The notes: generated by a model not told the origin, from the letters alone. A DNA stretch of 64,000 bases from Microbacterium sp. Root553 (GCF_001426995.1 NZ_LMFY01000001.1:1981675-2045674); one strand, 5' to 3'. Positions 1 through 10,200 are shown, numbered from the stretch's first letter. Numbers and translations: made by a program.

Positions 1-2
1 CC

Positions 3-1028
3 GAGCATCAGCCCGACCGCGAGGTGTGGCTCGACACCATCGAGCCGGGGCGCGCCGCTCACCTGTTCCACGACACCCACCCGCGCCTGCGGACGACGAA
101 CACTCTGTGGCACATGGCGCACACGGGCCCGGCGGACCCGGAACCCGCCGGCGAGCGGGCCGGCACGTTGCTGCGCGACCTCGGATCCCCACGGTACGAC
201 CTCGGGCTCAGGGAGCTGCGCCGGATGGAGTCGGTGCATCTGCTCGGTGGGGGATACATGAACGAGATCTGGCCCGAGAACTTCGGCGTGATCGCGGCGA
301 TGACCACGCTGAAGGCGGACTTCGGCATCAGGATCTACGCCACCGGTCAGGGATTCATGCCGGTCAGCGGCGACCTGCGCGAGCGCCTCGCGGAGCAGTT
401 CGCGCAGTTCGACTACGCGGAGGCGCGTGACGCCGACAGTGCGGACGCCGTCGGAGTGCGTGCCGGGGTCGACGATGCCTTCCTCGCGTTCGCGAACAGC
501 CGCGAACTCTACGCGGCCGAGGAGGACGTCCCCGACGCGATGGTCCTGGTCCAGGGCGACATGTTCGACGATGAGGACGACTCCGACCTGCGCGATCTGG
601 TGGAGGCGTTCAGGGCGCAGCACGGCGGCTCGGGAGTCGGCTTCGCCGAGGCGATCCCGCCGGACGACTCGAAGTACGCCGCGGAGCACGTCGACGAGGG
701 GGCGCCGTTCTTCCCCTTCGTCCGCATGTGGGACCACGGCTTTCCGGCCAAGGCGGGGCAGGACTGGCTGACCTCCCGCTTCCACTTCCACCTCCTCGCG
801 GCGGCGGCCGGTGCGAGGGGCACCGTCGTGAACGCGCGTTCGGGGTACTACGACGTCAAGCACGGTTCGCTGATCACGCTCGGCACCGGATGGACCCTGC
901 GCGACGACGTCGATGCCGGAGAGCTGCGCGCCACGGCGGCGGCCGACTTCCCGGCTCGTGCGCGCCTGCTGGGCGAGGAGAAGGCACAGCTCGCCGCACG
1001 GCTGTACGCGTCTCCCGAGCGGGACTAG
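3..1028 (+). CDS. Polysaccharide pyruvyl transferase family protein (5' partial)
   Basis: The frame is open to the left edge, so the first codons lie outside the window; the GTG at 24 is probably internal. The protein resembles the polysaccharide pyruvyl transferase family, which adds pyruvate ketals to exopolysaccharide or cell-wall glycans. Family-like features are a glycine-rich strand (VHLLGGGYMNEIW) about a quarter of the way in, and near the C-terminus a serine-arginine-histidine stretch (TSRFHFHLLAAAAG), as expected for substrate binding. Loss of the N-terminus prevents a full length check. It converges on a minus-strand glycan-export cluster, which fits a role in surface polysaccharide decoration. 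The donor/acceptor pair cannot be read from sequence. Confidence 0.8.
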   Translation, partial: EHQPDREVWLDTIEPGRAAHLFHDTHPRLRTTNTLWHMAHTGPADPEPAGERAGTLLRDLGSPRYDLGLRELRRMESVHLLGGGYMNEIWPENFGVIAAMTTLKADFGIRIYATGQGFMPVSGDLRERLAEQFAQFDYAEARDADSADAVGVRAGVDDAFLAFANSRELYAAEEDVPDAMVLVQGDMFDDEDDSDLRDLVEAFRAQHGGSGVGFAEAIPPDDSKYAAEHVDEGAPFFPFVRMWDHGFPAKAGQDWLTSRFHFHLLAAAAGARGTVVNARSGYYDVKHGSLITLGTGWTLRDDVDAGELRATAAADFPARARLLGEEKAQLAARLYASPERD

Positions 1029-1056
1029 ACGCCCGAGCGGGCGGGCGCGTCGCGCG

Positions 1057-1686
1057 TCAGAGCTCGACGAGCGTCCGCAGGTCCTCCGCGGCCTGGCGGG
1101 CCCGCGTGAGCACGTCGGACGACGGGGTTCCTTCTGATGCGCTCGAGCGCAGGTCGGTGAGGGCCTGCTGATAGGCGGCGACGCCGTCGCTCCACTCCGT
1201 CGCGATCGACCCGGGAGCGGCGGACTCCGCGAGGCGCTGCGCGTCGGCCTGCAGGGTGTTGAGCACCGAGAGGGACTCCTGGCCGCTGGTCTCGCCGACG
1301 ATGTCGAGCCCGGTCAGCGAGTCGTCGAGCCAGGTCCGGACGCTGTCGCGGAAGGATCCGAGCGACGGGTCGGGAGCGGTCGGAGGTTCCGTGACGGGGA
1401 CCGTCGGGTCCGGATCGGGCGTCGTGGTGGGCTCGGGCTCGGTGGTCGGCACGGGGGTCGCGGTCGCGGACGCGGATGCCGTGGGGGACGCGGACGCGGA
1501 GGGCGACGGCGATCCGCTCGCGCCCGGGGCCGGTGCCTCGCCCCGGGGGAGGAGGAAGAACAGCAGGACCCCCACGACGACGAGGACCGCGACGACGAGC
1601 CCCACGATGAGCGCGATGCTTCCGCGGTTGCTCGGGGCGGGCTCCATGGGCGCCCAACGGACGTCCGGCTGCTGTTCGTCGGTCAT
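1057..1686 (-). CDS. Membrane-anchored protein with Pro/Ser/Thr-rich stalk, unknown function
   Basis: I do not recognise a family. The 209-residue product begins MTDEQQPDV; the longer open frame upstream runs into the glycosyltransferase gene and is rejected. A short cytoplasmic N-terminus is followed by one membrane helix (about residues 24-45), a Pro/Ser/Thr/Ala-rich stalk (about 50-105) and a predicted alpha-helical outer domain (about 110-209) without cysteines. The layout suggests a surface-exposed domain held away from the membrane by a flexible, possibly glycosylated spacer. It starts 5 bp after the stop of the upstream glycosyltransferase, so it is probably the last gene of that operon. 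Confidence 0.7.
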   Translation of the reverse strand: MTDEQQPDVRWAPMEPAPSNRGSIALIVGLVVAVLVVVGVLLFFLLPRGEAPAPGASGSPSPSASASPTASASATATPVPTTEPEPTTTPDPDPTVPVTEPPTAPDPSLGSFRDSVRTWLDDSLTGLDIVGETSGQESLSVLNTLQADAQRLAESAAPGSIATEWSDGVAAYQQALTDLRSSASEGTPSSDVLTRARQAAEDLRTLVEL

Positions 1687-1691
1687 GTCGG

Positions 1692-2648
1692 TCAGCCCTC
1701 CAGGGGTGGCATCGGCGTCCAGGAGCGGTCGCGTCCGAGCACGCCGCCCTCTTTGAGTCCGCGGAACAGATTGCTGGTGCCGCGCACGGTGCGCTCCACG
1801 AACAGCAGCCGGATGAGCTCCTTGGCGAAGGTCATCGACGTGCCGAGCCCGAACAGGACCGGGTTGTAGGTGCCGTGCACGCGGTAGTACTGCTTGATGT
1901 ACGCGCGATTGCGCATGATGTAGAAGCGGTAGGCGTTGCTCGACGCGTTCATGTGGCGGATGCCCATGTCCCACTGCTTGATCTCACGGGTGCGCCGCAG
2001 CACGAACTCGTCGACGATGACGGCGGTGGTCCTGCGCGAGGCGAGCCAGCCGTACATCTGGTCGTCCCAGTAGATGAAGAACCTCGGGTCGGGCAGGCCG
2101 ATCTGCGTCACGATCGAGCGGTGGATGAACATGCCCTCGAAGCATCCGCTGTTCATCTCCTTGTAGCCGGAGGAGTCGAAGCCGGACGGGGCGAACGGGA
2201 TCGGGATGCCCATGCGCTCGGCGATGCGGTACTGCCAGTAGAACTCGCTGCCGTCGTAGTCGTAGCGTCGGCCCTGGATGCTCTTGAAGCGGGGCGTCCA
2301 CTTTCCCATCTTGGCGAGACCGTCGGGGACGACCTCGACGTCGTCGTCCATCATCCAGATCCACTCGGAGCCCAGTTCGTACGCGGTGCGCATGCCCTCG
2401 CTGAAGCCGCCGGAGCCGCCCGTGTTCGTCTCCAGGCGCCGGTACACGAGTTCGGTGCCGAGGCGCTCGCGGAACGAGTCGACGACCTCGGTGGTGTCGT
2501 CGGACGACGCGTTGTCGATGATCACGACGTGGCCCGGCTTCGGTTCCATCGAGGCGATGCTCTCGAGAAGGCCCGTCAGCAGGTGGGAGCGGTTGAACGT
2601 GACGATGACGATCGTCGCGGACGCCGGGTCGAAGGGGACATGTGTCAC
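1692..2648 (-). CDS. GT2 glycosyltransferase, GlfT-like (galactofuranosyl/rhamnosyl type)
   Basis: Family 2 glycosyltransferase of 318 residues. The N-terminal nucleotide-binding strand (ATIVIVTFNR), the motif NTGGSGGFSEG and the metal-binding DDD in WIWMMDDDVEVVPDG are all visible, and are typical of the GlfT1/GlfT2-like branch that builds galactan or related surface glycans. No membrane helix is evident, so it should work at the inner face of the membrane. I chose the GTG at 2648 because a GGAG lies about 10 nt upstream and homology-like sequence starts there; a longer frame from 2696 exists. It sits downstream of two polymerase/ligase genes and upstream of the stalked membrane protein, in the same direction. 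Sugar specificity is unknown. Confidence 0.82.
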   Translation of the reverse strand: MTHVPFDPASATIVIVTFNRSHLLTGLLESIASMEPKPGHVVIIDNASSDDTTEVVDSFRERLGTELVYRRLETNTGGSGGFSEGMRTAYELGSEWIWMMDDDVEVVPDGLAKMGKWTPRFKSIQGRRYDYDGSEFYWQYRIAERMGIPIPFAPSGFDSSGYKEMNSGCFEGMFIHRSIVTQIGLPDPRFFIYWDDQMYGWLASRRTTAVIVDEFVLRRTREIKQWDMGIRHMNASSNAYRFYIMRNRAYIKQYYRVHGTYNPVLFGLGTSMTFAKELIRLLFVERTVRGTSNLFRGLKEGGVLGRDRSWTPMPPLEG

Positions 2649-2745
2649 GAGGTGAGATCTCCGGAAGCTCGAGTCCGCGGGACGCCGCGGGCACACAACA
2701 GCCTACCCGGACGACCTCGGAAACCCCGGCGCGGACTCGAGCGCG

Positions 2746-4044
2746 TCAGCGCTCCGAGCGCAGGGTCGGGATCGCACCCGTGTGCGCGGCGTCGATGTTC
2801 TCGCGCCAGGAGCGGGATTGCCCCGCACGCAGCGCGCACAGGACGAGCATGAACCACCCGGCGCCGACCAGGGTGAAGCTCTCGAACATCGACTCCACCG
2901 CGAGGGTGACGAGCATGAGCGGGGTCCAGGCGTACACGACGGATCGGCGGATGCTCGCCACGAGCCAGGAGCGCACGGTCGCGATCCCGCCGAACAGGAG
3001 GAAGAGCAGGAGCCCGGCCGTTCCCAGCTGCAGCAGGACGTCGAAGTACGCGTTCAGTGCGCTCTGATGACGATCGTCGAGCAGGAAGTTGATGTAGGTG
3101 AAGGGGAACTCGCCGCGCGCCCACGACCCGAACCACCCCCAGCCCTCGAGGGGTTTGAGCGCTGAGAAGTCGAGGATGGTGTTCCACAGCGTCGCTCTGA
3201 TGGAGAAGTCCGAACCGGCATCCAGCACCGCGATGATCACGTGCCGCAGGGCGAACGCCGCGGCGAGGGCCAGGGCGACCAGGACCCCGAGCACCCACTG
3301 GACGAAGGTCCGCCGCTCGCTCGGCGCGTGTCGGACGATCGTGAGAGCGAAGGCCACGACCCCCACCGCCGCCGCCAGCACCAGCACGGTGGGAGAGGAG
3401 GAGAAGAACGCCAGCATGGCGGCCAGCCCGATCGACGGGACGGCGATGCGTGGCGTGAGGGACTGCGAGCGCCACTCGATCACGAACGTGATGAGCGCGA
3501 TCACCGTGACGAAGCCGAGCATGTTGCGGCTGCCGAAGATGCCCTGCACGGGCCCCCCGTCGGCGAGCAGACCCTGGATCCCCAGGAAGGTGAAGGGAGT
3601 GTCGAGCAGGACGCCGGAGAGGATCTCCAGCCCGAGCGAGACGACCAGGAGGAGGCGGAGCGTGTCGCCGAGCGCGCGCACGGTCTGCAGGGTGTCGCGG
3701 ATGTGGCCGACCGTGATGGCGAGGAAGGCGAAGCCGACCAGCTCCAGCCACCCGAGGATCGTGTCGGACTTGTCCGTGCTCCACGCGAGGCTGATCGCCG
3801 CCCAGGCCAGGAAGGCGAGAAGTGATGACGGTGCGATGCGCAGGAGCGAGAGCTCCTCCCGCCGCACCCAGAGGATCGCGGCCCCCAGGCCGCACAGAGC
3901 GGCGATCACCGTCCCCAGGGTCACCGCAGAAGACGCCCGCTCGATCGTGAAGGAGGCGAAGACCGCGGTCAGGACCGCGATCGTGTAGGCGCGGGCGAAT
4001 TCTGCGGAGCTGAGCAGGTCCGGCAGTCGGCGCGTCGAGGTCAC
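2746..4044 (-). CDS. O-antigen ligase/polymerase-like membrane protein (second copy)
   Basis: A 432-residue polytopic membrane protein with about ten hydrophobic segments and a large outer loop in the C-terminal half containing the Wzy/WaaL-like pattern GWGWFGSWARGEFPFTYINF and a following HQ/NAYFD stretch. Proteins of this type join or polymerise lipid-linked glycans outside the membrane. The GTG start overlaps the stop of the upstream paralogue by 4 bp (GTGA), indicating [13 protein letters not shown] coupling. It shares the motif order SWAR...GI.GSRN with its neighbour, so the pair probably arose by duplication. A longer frame extends to 5148 but only antisense to the neighbour, and is rejected. 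Confidence 0.8.
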   Translation of the reverse strand: MTSTRRLPDLLSSAEFARAYTIAVLTAVFASFTIERASSAVTLGTVIAALCGLGAAILWVRREELSLLRIAPSSLLAFLAWAAISLAWSTDKSDTILGWLELVGFAFLAITVGHIRDTLQTVRALGDTLRLLLVVSLGLEILSGVLLDTPFTFLGIQGLLADGGPVQGIFGSRNMLGFVTVIALITFVIEWRSQSLTPRIAVPSIGLAAMLAFFSSSPTVLVLAAAVGVVAFALTIVRHAPSERRTFVQWVLGVLVALALAAAFALRHVIIAVLDAGSDFSIRATLWNTILDFSALKPLEGWGWFGSWARGEFPFTYINFLLDDRHQSALNAYFDVLLQLGTAGLLLFLLFGGIATVRSWLVASIRRSVVYAWTPLMLVTLAVESMFESFTLVGAGWFMLVLCALRAGQSRSWRENIDAAHTGAIPTLRSER

Positions 4045-5456
4045 GGCACCCGCCGGGTTCTCTCGCCGCGTTCGATCACACGCTCGCGTTCGCCGATGCC
4101 GACCAGGGGGACTACCTTGATCTTGAACGAGAACATGACCAGGAGCATCCAGCCCCACAGCATGATCGGGGTCGATTCGGTCAGCCCCTGCACGAGCAGC
4201 ACGGCGGTGAAGAGGCTCGGCAGCAGCGTGAGGGCCGAGTACGGGCGATCGGCGCCCAGGTCCCACCGTGGCCGGTCGATCGCGAAGAACCACGACCTCC
4301 ACAGCAGGCTGAGGTAGGCGAACGCCATCAGGATGACGCCGAGCACTCCGAGCTGCATGAGCACGTCGAGCCACATGTTGTGCGCGTGGAAGACCGTGAT
4401 GCCGTGATCCTTGATCCAGCCCTGGAATGCCGGGTCGAAGGGGACCCAGGGGCTGGAGAATCCGTTGCCGAAGAGCGGATGCTGCGCGACCCGCTCCAGG
4501 ACCGCGCTCCAGATCCGGTCGGATCGACCCGTGAGGTCGGCGCTCCGACCGAGCAGCGCGAAGAGGGGCTCGCGCAGCAGCCACAGCGCTGCGCTCACGA
4601 CGGCCGTGCCGCCGATGAAGATCACGTACAGCCGCGTGCGTGCGCCCGGAGTGCGGGCGCGGCGCATCAGCAGGGCGACCACCAGCACGAGTGCGGCGGC
4701 CGCGGCGCACGCGTACGCGGTGGCAGACCCCGCGCGGAGCAGGAAGTAGGCCGCGAGCAGAGACCACAGCGCGAGAGTCGTGCGCCACCGCGTGCGCGCC
4801 GCGAACAGCACCCCGAACGTGAGCAGCGCGAACAGGCAGATGATCGCCAGGATGTTCGAGTTGCCGACGATGCCCTGGATACGGCCTCCGTCCAGGAGGT
4901 TCCCGCGCACCCAGTACCAGTGCGGGTCGAGGTCGCCCTCGGGGCGTACGAAGAAGTTCGGCAGGATCGGCTCGTGCACGACGAGAGCGACCCAGAGCTC
5001 GATCGCGAGCGAGAGGCCGAGGATCCACTTGAACGTCGAGGCGAGCGCGCGCACGATCTCGTGCCAGGTCAGCACCTGCACGATGAACAGTGCGCCGACG
5101 GTCACCGTCGCGAGCAGCACCCAGGTGATGACGGTGGCGCCACGCCACTGCGACCAGGCGACCGAGAGCAGTGCGAGCGCCGTGTAGCCCACCGCCGCCC
5201 AGGGGAGGCGGCGCCAGGGGAAGGCGCTCGGTCGGCGGCGGGCGATCATCGGGATGCCGATGGCGAGGGTGGCGATGAGGAAGGCGATCAGGGTGATGAA
5301 CGCGCCGATCTCGCCGACGACGTTGTAGATCGCCGAGTGCGCGAAGGCGGCGAGCATCATCATGATCACGAATCCGCGCAGCACCAGATGCCCCGTCGAT
5401 TCGCGCTCGGGCGCGCGGGGCGGGGCCGCGACCGGATGCTTCGTGTAATGCGCCAT
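4041..5456 (-). CDS. O-antigen ligase/polymerase-like membrane protein (first copy)
   Basis: A 471-residue polytopic protein with a charged N-terminus, roughly eleven membrane spans and the Wzy_C-like outer loop (GNGFSSPWVPFDPAFQGW followed by FHAHNMWLDVLMQLG). The histidine/asparagine set in FHAHNMWLD matches the conserved part of O-antigen ligases and polymerases. A basic C-terminal tail ends in the cytoplasm. It is the first gene of a four-gene minus-strand run ending at 1057. A TAGCCT hexamer ends 7 nt before the ATG, so the mRNA may be leaderless. Whether it polymerises or ligates glycan cannot be told from sequence. Confidence 0.82.
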   Translation of the reverse strand: MAHYTKHPVAAPPRAPERESTGHLVLRGFVIMMMLAAFAHSAIYNVVGEIGAFITLIAFLIATLAIGIPMIARRRPSAFPWRRLPWAAVGYTALALLSVAWSQWRGATVITWVLLATVTVGALFIVQVLTWHEIVRALASTFKWILGLSLAIELWVALVVHEPILPNFFVRPEGDLDPHWYWVRGNLLDGGRIQGIVGNSNILAIICLFALLTFGVLFAARTRWRTTLALWSLLAAYFLLRAGSATAYACAAAAALVLVVALLMRRARTPGARTRLYVIFIGGTAVVSAALWLLREPLFALLGRSADLTGRSDRIWSAVLERVAQHPLFGNGFSSPWVPFDPAFQGWIKDHGITVFHAHNMWLDVLMQLGVLGVILMAFAYLSLLWRSWFFAIDRPRWDLGADRPYSALTLLPSLFTAVLLVQGLTESTPIMLWGWMLLVMFSFKIKVVPLVGIGERERVIERGERTRRVP

Positions 5457-5463
5457 CGCGTTC

Positions 5464-5469
5464 AGGCTA
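5464..5469 (-). promoter_or_regulatory. -10 element of the ligase/polymerase operon
   Basis: TAGCCT reads on the minus strand with 7 nt to the ATG at 5456. No ribosome-binding site fits in the gap, so a leaderless transcript is inferred. Confidence 0.5.
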
Positions 5470-5530
5470 CCGCGCGCGACTGGCGCCGCACCTGTGGGTG
5501 GCGCTGGCGGCCCGTCGGCATCCGTGGCAA

Positions 5531-5536
5531 TACTCT
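5531..5536 (+). promoter_or_regulatory. -10 element of manA
   Basis: TACTCT with 6 nt to the ATG at 5543. It is back to back with the divergent element at 5464-5469, about 60 bp away. Confidence 0.5.
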
Positions 5537-5542
5537 GGTGAC

Positions 5543-6679
5543 ATGCTGCTGAGTCTCTCGAACGTGCCCCGCGACTACGCCTGGGGGTCGCAGACGCTCC
5601 TCGCCGAACTCGAGGGCCGCGCCGCCTCGGACGCTCCGGAGGCGGAGGTGTGGTTCGGCGACCATCCTGGGGATCCGGCCGATGTGGAGGGCGGATCCAC
5701 GCTCGATGCCGTCACCGGCGGCTCGCTTCCCTACCTGCTGAAGCTCCTCGCGGCAGCCTCGCCGCTGTCGATCCAGGTGCACCCGACGATCGAGCAGGCC
5801 AGGGCGGGATGGGAGCGGGAGGCCGCTCTCGCCTCCGACGACCCGACGCGCAACTACCGCGACGACAACCACAAGCCCGAGCTGATCGTGGCGCTCAGCG
5901 AGCGCTTCGAGTCGCTCAGCGGTCTTCGTCCGGTCGACGACACACTGCGCCTGCTGGATGTGCTCGGCACGGGTGCCGGTGTCGGCGCTCTCGCCGCGCG
6001 TCTTCGCGGAGAGGGGGACGTCCTGCGTGACACGATCGGCTGGCTCCTCTCCGGGCAGGCGCAGGCCGCCGTCGACGACGTGATCGACGCGGTGCGGTCC
6101 GTGACCGCGTCCGATGCGGGGGAGTGGAGCGTCGCGCTGCGTGCGGTGGCGGACGTCTCGCGCACCTACCCCGGTGACCCGGGCGTCGTGGTCGCACTGC
6201 TGATGAATCATGTGGTGCTCCAGCGGGGTGAGGCCGTGTTCCTCCGGGCAGGACTGCTGCACGCGTACATCGCAGGTCTCGGCGTCGAGATCATGGCCGC
6301 GAGCGACAACGTGCTCCGGGGCGGTCTCACGCCCAAGCGCATCGACGTGCCCGAGCTCCTCGGGATCCTGGACACCACCACCGGGGAGGTCCCGGTGCTC
6401 CGCCCCGACGCGGTCGGCGCGGTCACCGAATATCCGGTCCCGGTCGCCGACTTCGCGCTGCGACGGATCGCGCTCGACGGCGCCGACGTGGACGTCGAGG
6501 TGGACGGACCGACCATGGTGCTCGCGACCGCCGGACGGGTGCAGGTGCGCGGCGCGGACGGCGAGACGCGGGACGTCCCGATCGGCACCGCGGCCTTCGC
6601 GACCGCCGACGAGGGACGCCTCACCGTCGTCGGCGCGGGGGAGGCCTTCGTGGCGTCTCCCGGATCACGCACGGACTGA
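5543..6679 (+). CDS. manA: Mannose-6-phosphate isomerase, class I
   Basis: Interconverts fructose-6-phosphate and mannose-6-phosphate, the entry to GDP-mannose for mannosylated glycolipids and glycans. The cupin metal site is visible: the QVHP motif near residue 90, the acidic/basic stretch RDDNHKPELIVAL near 110-125, and the C-terminal signature VEIMAASDNVLRGGLTPKRID near 250-270. The 378-residue length is normal for the family. I chose ATG 5543, not the GTG at 5498, because homology begins at MLLSLSNVPRDYAWG and a -10 hexamer ends 6 nt before it. The gene lies beside whiB2 and a large membrane glycosyltransferase, as in other actinobacteria. Confidence 0.95.
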   Translation: MLLSLSNVPRDYAWGSQTLLAELEGRAASDAPEAEVWFGDHPGDPADVEGGSTLDAVTGGSLPYLLKLLAAASPLSIQVHPTIEQARAGWEREAALASDDPTRNYRDDNHKPELIVALSERFESLSGLRPVDDTLRLLDVLGTGAGVGALAARLRGEGDVLRDTIGWLLSGQAQAAVDDVIDAVRSVTASDAGEWSVALRAVADVSRTYPGDPGVVVALLMNHVVLQRGEAVFLRAGLLHAYIAGLGVEIMAASDNVLRGGLTPKRIDVPELLGILDTTTGEVPVLRPDAVGAVTEYPVPVADFALRRIALDGADVDVEVDGPTMVLATAGRVQVRGADGETRDVPIGTAAFATADEGRLTVVGAGEAFVASPGSRTD

Positions 6680-6755
6680 CCTCGACCCGCCGCGCGACAC
6701 GCCGTGCGAGGCTCAAGAACCTTCAAGATCGGATTGAGGGTTTACGATCCACGAC

Positions 6756-6784
6756 TTGACCGATGGGAATGACACGGGTGTAAT
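6756..6784 (+). promoter_or_regulatory. Promoter of the whiB2-type gene
   Basis: TTGACC (6756-6761) and TGTAAT (6779-6784) are separated by 17 bp, a good vegetative promoter. Transcription should start near 6791, leaving a leader of about 45 nt before the ATG at 6837. Confidence 0.55.
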
Positions 6785-6836
6785 TAGTTCTGCGCGGCCC
6801 GCCGAGGGGGCGGATATTCAGGGGTTGGAGAGCGAG

Positions 6837-7154
6837 ATGACGGGTTACCGTTCAGACGTACCGGAGAACTGGTTCGTCGATCCGATCAACCTCGGTGTCC
6901 CCGGGGTCCGGAAGCCAGATGCCGAAGATGACAGCGCCCTGGCCTGGCAGGCAGACGCGCTGTGCTCGCAGACCGATCCCGAGGCGTTCTTCCCCGAGAA
7001 GGGCGGCTCGACCCGCGATGCCAAGCGCATCTGCACCTCCTGCGACGTGCGCGGCGAATGCCTCGAGTACGCGCTCAACAACGATGAGCGCTTCGGTATC
7101 TGGGGCGGACTCTCCGAGCGCGAGCGCCGCAAGCTGAAGCGCCGCGCCAGCTGA
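6837..7154 (+). CDS. whiB2: WhiB-family iron-sulfur regulator, WhiB2/WhmD type
   Basis: Transcription factor holding a [4Fe-4S] cluster and acting with the principal sigma factor; the WhiB2/WhiB(Streptomyces)/WhmD branch governs septation. The four cluster cysteines are C43, C66, C69 and C75 (C-x22-C-x2-C-x5-C). A GIWGG turn and a basic C-terminal tail (ERRKLKRR) follow. ATG 6837 is preceded by GGAGAG at ideal spacing; the TTG at 6756 falls inside the -35 box and is rejected. The gene sits between manA and a membrane glycosyltransferase, the same neighbourhood as mycobacterial whiB2. Confidence 0.93.
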   Translation: MTGYRSDVPENWFVDPINLGVPGVRKPDAEDDSALAWQADALCSQTDPEAFFPEKGGSTRDAKRICTSCDVRGECLEYALNNDERFGIWGGLSERERRKLKRRAS

Positions 7155-7250
7155 CATCACGTCCGGTCGCCGTCGGCGCCCGCCGTGATCCACGCGGACC
7201 GCTTCGCGGCCACGCCGGGTGCCCTGTGCAGCGCAGGCCCGGGGCACGCC

Positions 7251-7256
7251 TAGGCT
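7251..7256 (+). promoter_or_regulatory. -10 element of the membrane glycosyltransferase gene
   Basis: TAGGCT with 9 nt to the ATG at 7266, so any [12 protein letters not shown] leader would be only a few bases. Confidence 0.4.
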
Positions 7257-7265
7257 GACGACGTC

Positions 7266-10200
7266 ATGCCAGCCCGAGTTCACGCCATCATCGTCGCGCG
7301 CCCAGGATCTTCCGCCCGTGCGCAGCTGCTCCGCACGCTCGACGCGCTGCGTGCGCAGACCACACCGCCTGCGGCCGTCACTCTGGTGATGTGCGGTGAT
7401 GCCGCATCCGCCCGGGAGAGCGCAGCCGTCGCGGCGGCGGTCGAGGGCATCATCGAGGCGCGCGGCACCACCTCCTTCGCGGATGCCGTCGAGCTGGCCC
7501 GCCCGCGGATCGCCGAGGGGAGCGCCGTCTGGCTGCTCGCGCACGACACCGCGCCTCACCGTCGCGCCCTGGAGCGACTCGTCGGTATGCTCGAGCGCTC
7601 GCCGTCTGCGGCGATCGTCGCCCCGAAGCTCGTGCACACCGACAACGATCGTGAGATCGTCTCGCTCGGCGTCAGCATGACGACGCTCGGACGCTCGGTC
7701 GAGCTGGCCGCGGGAGAGCTCGATCAGGGTCAGCACGACGGAAGCGACGACGCCCTCGGAGCCGACATCCGCGGAATGCTGATCCGCGGCGAGGTGCGCG
7801 ACGCGCTGCGCCCCGATGCCGCACTCGCCGGGGCCGACCAGGGGCTCGACCTCGGCGTTCGCGCACGCCTCGGCGGCGGTCGTGTCGTGCTCGCACCGGC
7901 CGCGCGCGTGTCCGTCTCGCCGGATGGTCCCGCCGCGTTGCCGACAGGGCGGAGCAGGCGCGCGTTCGTCACGCGGCTCGCTCAGCTGCACCGCAGACTC
8001 GCCTACGCGCCCGCTTTCGTGGTGCCTCTGCACTGGCTCGCGCTGCTGCCGCTCGCTCTCTGGCGATCGATCACCCATCTCGTCGGCAAGCGCCCCGAGG
8101 CCGTCGCTCCCGAGTGGGGTGCCGCCGCGACCGCGATGGTCCGGTTCGGTGCGATCGCACGATCGCGCCGGCGGATCCGCTCGTTCCGCACCTCGAGCTG
8201 GGCGAGCATCGCCCCCCTGCGGGTCAGTGGAGGCGACCTGCGGCGTCGCCTCGACGACGGGCACGGGAGCGAAGGCGGAGCCGTGAGCGAGCTGCGGTTC
8301 TTCTCGGGCGGCGGCGCCTGGGCCGTGCTCGCGGCTCTCGTCGTGAGTCTGGCGACGTTCACCACCGTTCTCGCCTGGCCTGTGCTCGGCGGCGGCGGCC
8401 TGCTTCCCCTGCGCGCGACCGTCGGGGCGCTCTGGGACGACGCGGCTTGGGGGCTGCGCGGTCTCGGTGCCGATGTCGTCGGCCCGGCCGATCCGTTCGC
8501 CGCGGTCGTCGCCGTCCTGGGGTCGCTGTGGCCGGGAGCGCCGTCGTTCTCGCTCGTGCTGCTGTGGATCCTGGCTCTGCCGCTCGCCGTCCTCGGCGGA
8601 TGGTTCGCCGCCACCCGCGTCACCGACCGCTCGGGCCTCCGCATCTTCACGGGTGTCGTCTGGGCGCTCGCGCCGACCTTCCTCACGGCCCTGGTCGACG
8701 GCCGCCCGACCGGGGTGCTCGTGCATCTGCTTCTGCCCTGGCTCTTCCACGCCGCCGTCGTGACGCATCGCTCCTGGGGGGCGTCGGGCGCGGCATCCCT
8801 CCTGTTCGCCGCGGTCCTCGCGTGTGCACCCTCGCTGGCGCCCGCGCTTCTGTTCCTGTGGGTCGTCGCTCTGGGGATCACCCTCGCCTCCGCCCGCTTC
8901 CGTGGGGCTGTCCGGCTGCTGTGGCTGCCGGTTCCCGCGATCGCGCTGTTCGCGCCGCTCGTGATCTGGCAGGTGCGGCACGGAACTCTGCTCGCCGTGC
9001 TCGCGGACCCCGGATCGATCTGGGCGGGGCCTCAGGTCGCGGCGGACGCCGCCGGTCGCCTCGCACTCGCCTCGGGCTTCCCCACGGGCGGAATCGCCGG
9101 ATGGACTGGCTGGCTCGGTACGGACCTGGCGCCATGGGCGGGGCTTCTGCTCGCCCCCCTCGCCGTGCTCGCGCTGGTGTCCGCGGTCGCGCCACGGTGG
9201 CGCGCGGGCATCACACTGCTCGTCGTCGCCCTGTCGGGTCTCGCCACGGCCTTCCTGGCCGTCGGCATCTCGGTATCGTTCGCGCAGGGTACGCCGGTGG
9301 CCATCTGGCCCGGCGCCGGATTGAGCGTCGCCTGGATCGGTCTCACCGGAGCCGCGGTGGTCACCCTCGACACCGCGTTGACCGCGCCACGAGTGCGCCT
9401 CGTGAGCGCTGCCGTGGCCGGTCTCGCGATCGCCGTGTGCGCTGCTCCCGCGCTCGCCGCCACCCACTCCGACGAATCCGCACTCCGTGACGGTCCCGTC
9501 TCGACGCTCCCCGCCTATGTGGCTGCGCAGGCGGGGGCCGACCGTCCCGTCGGCACCCTCGTCCTCACCCCGCAGAACGACGGCGGGCTCGCGACCGAGG
9601 TCGTCTGGGGTGGGAGCGAGACGCTGGGGGCCCAGGCGACGATCCTGTCGACGGCCACGGAGCTGCGCGGCACCGATCTGACCACACTCTCCGTCGATCT
9701 CCTCTCGGCCCGGGACTTCGACGCGGCAGGGGAGCTGGGGGATGCCGGCATCTCCTACGTCCTGCTGTCCAGCGCGTCGGACGAGCAGTCCGATCAAGCC
9801 CGTGCACTGGGCACATCGGCGGAGAGCTCCCTCGACCAGCGGGCCGGATTCGTGCCGGCCGGGTCCACGGATCGCGGAGTCCTCTACCGTCTCGAGTCCG
9901 AGGCATCCCCGCGAGCGTCGCTCTCCGGCGGCGAGCAGGCGACGTCGCGCCTCGTGGTCACGCTGCAGTTCGTGATGCTCTTCGCCGCCCTGCTGCTCTC
10001 GGTGCCGACGCGTTCGTCGCGTCGCGCGGCCCGTGCCACCTCGCGCATCGTGGGTCGCGCGCCCGAGGAGCCTCTGGTCCTTCCCCGGCACCCGGAGGAT
10101 CGGGACGACGACATCCCCGTCGTGCCCGCCGCGGTCGCGGAGTCGGTCGAAGGACGAGGGATGCCGCAGGGCGCCGTCGAGGCAGACGGGACCGCGGTGG

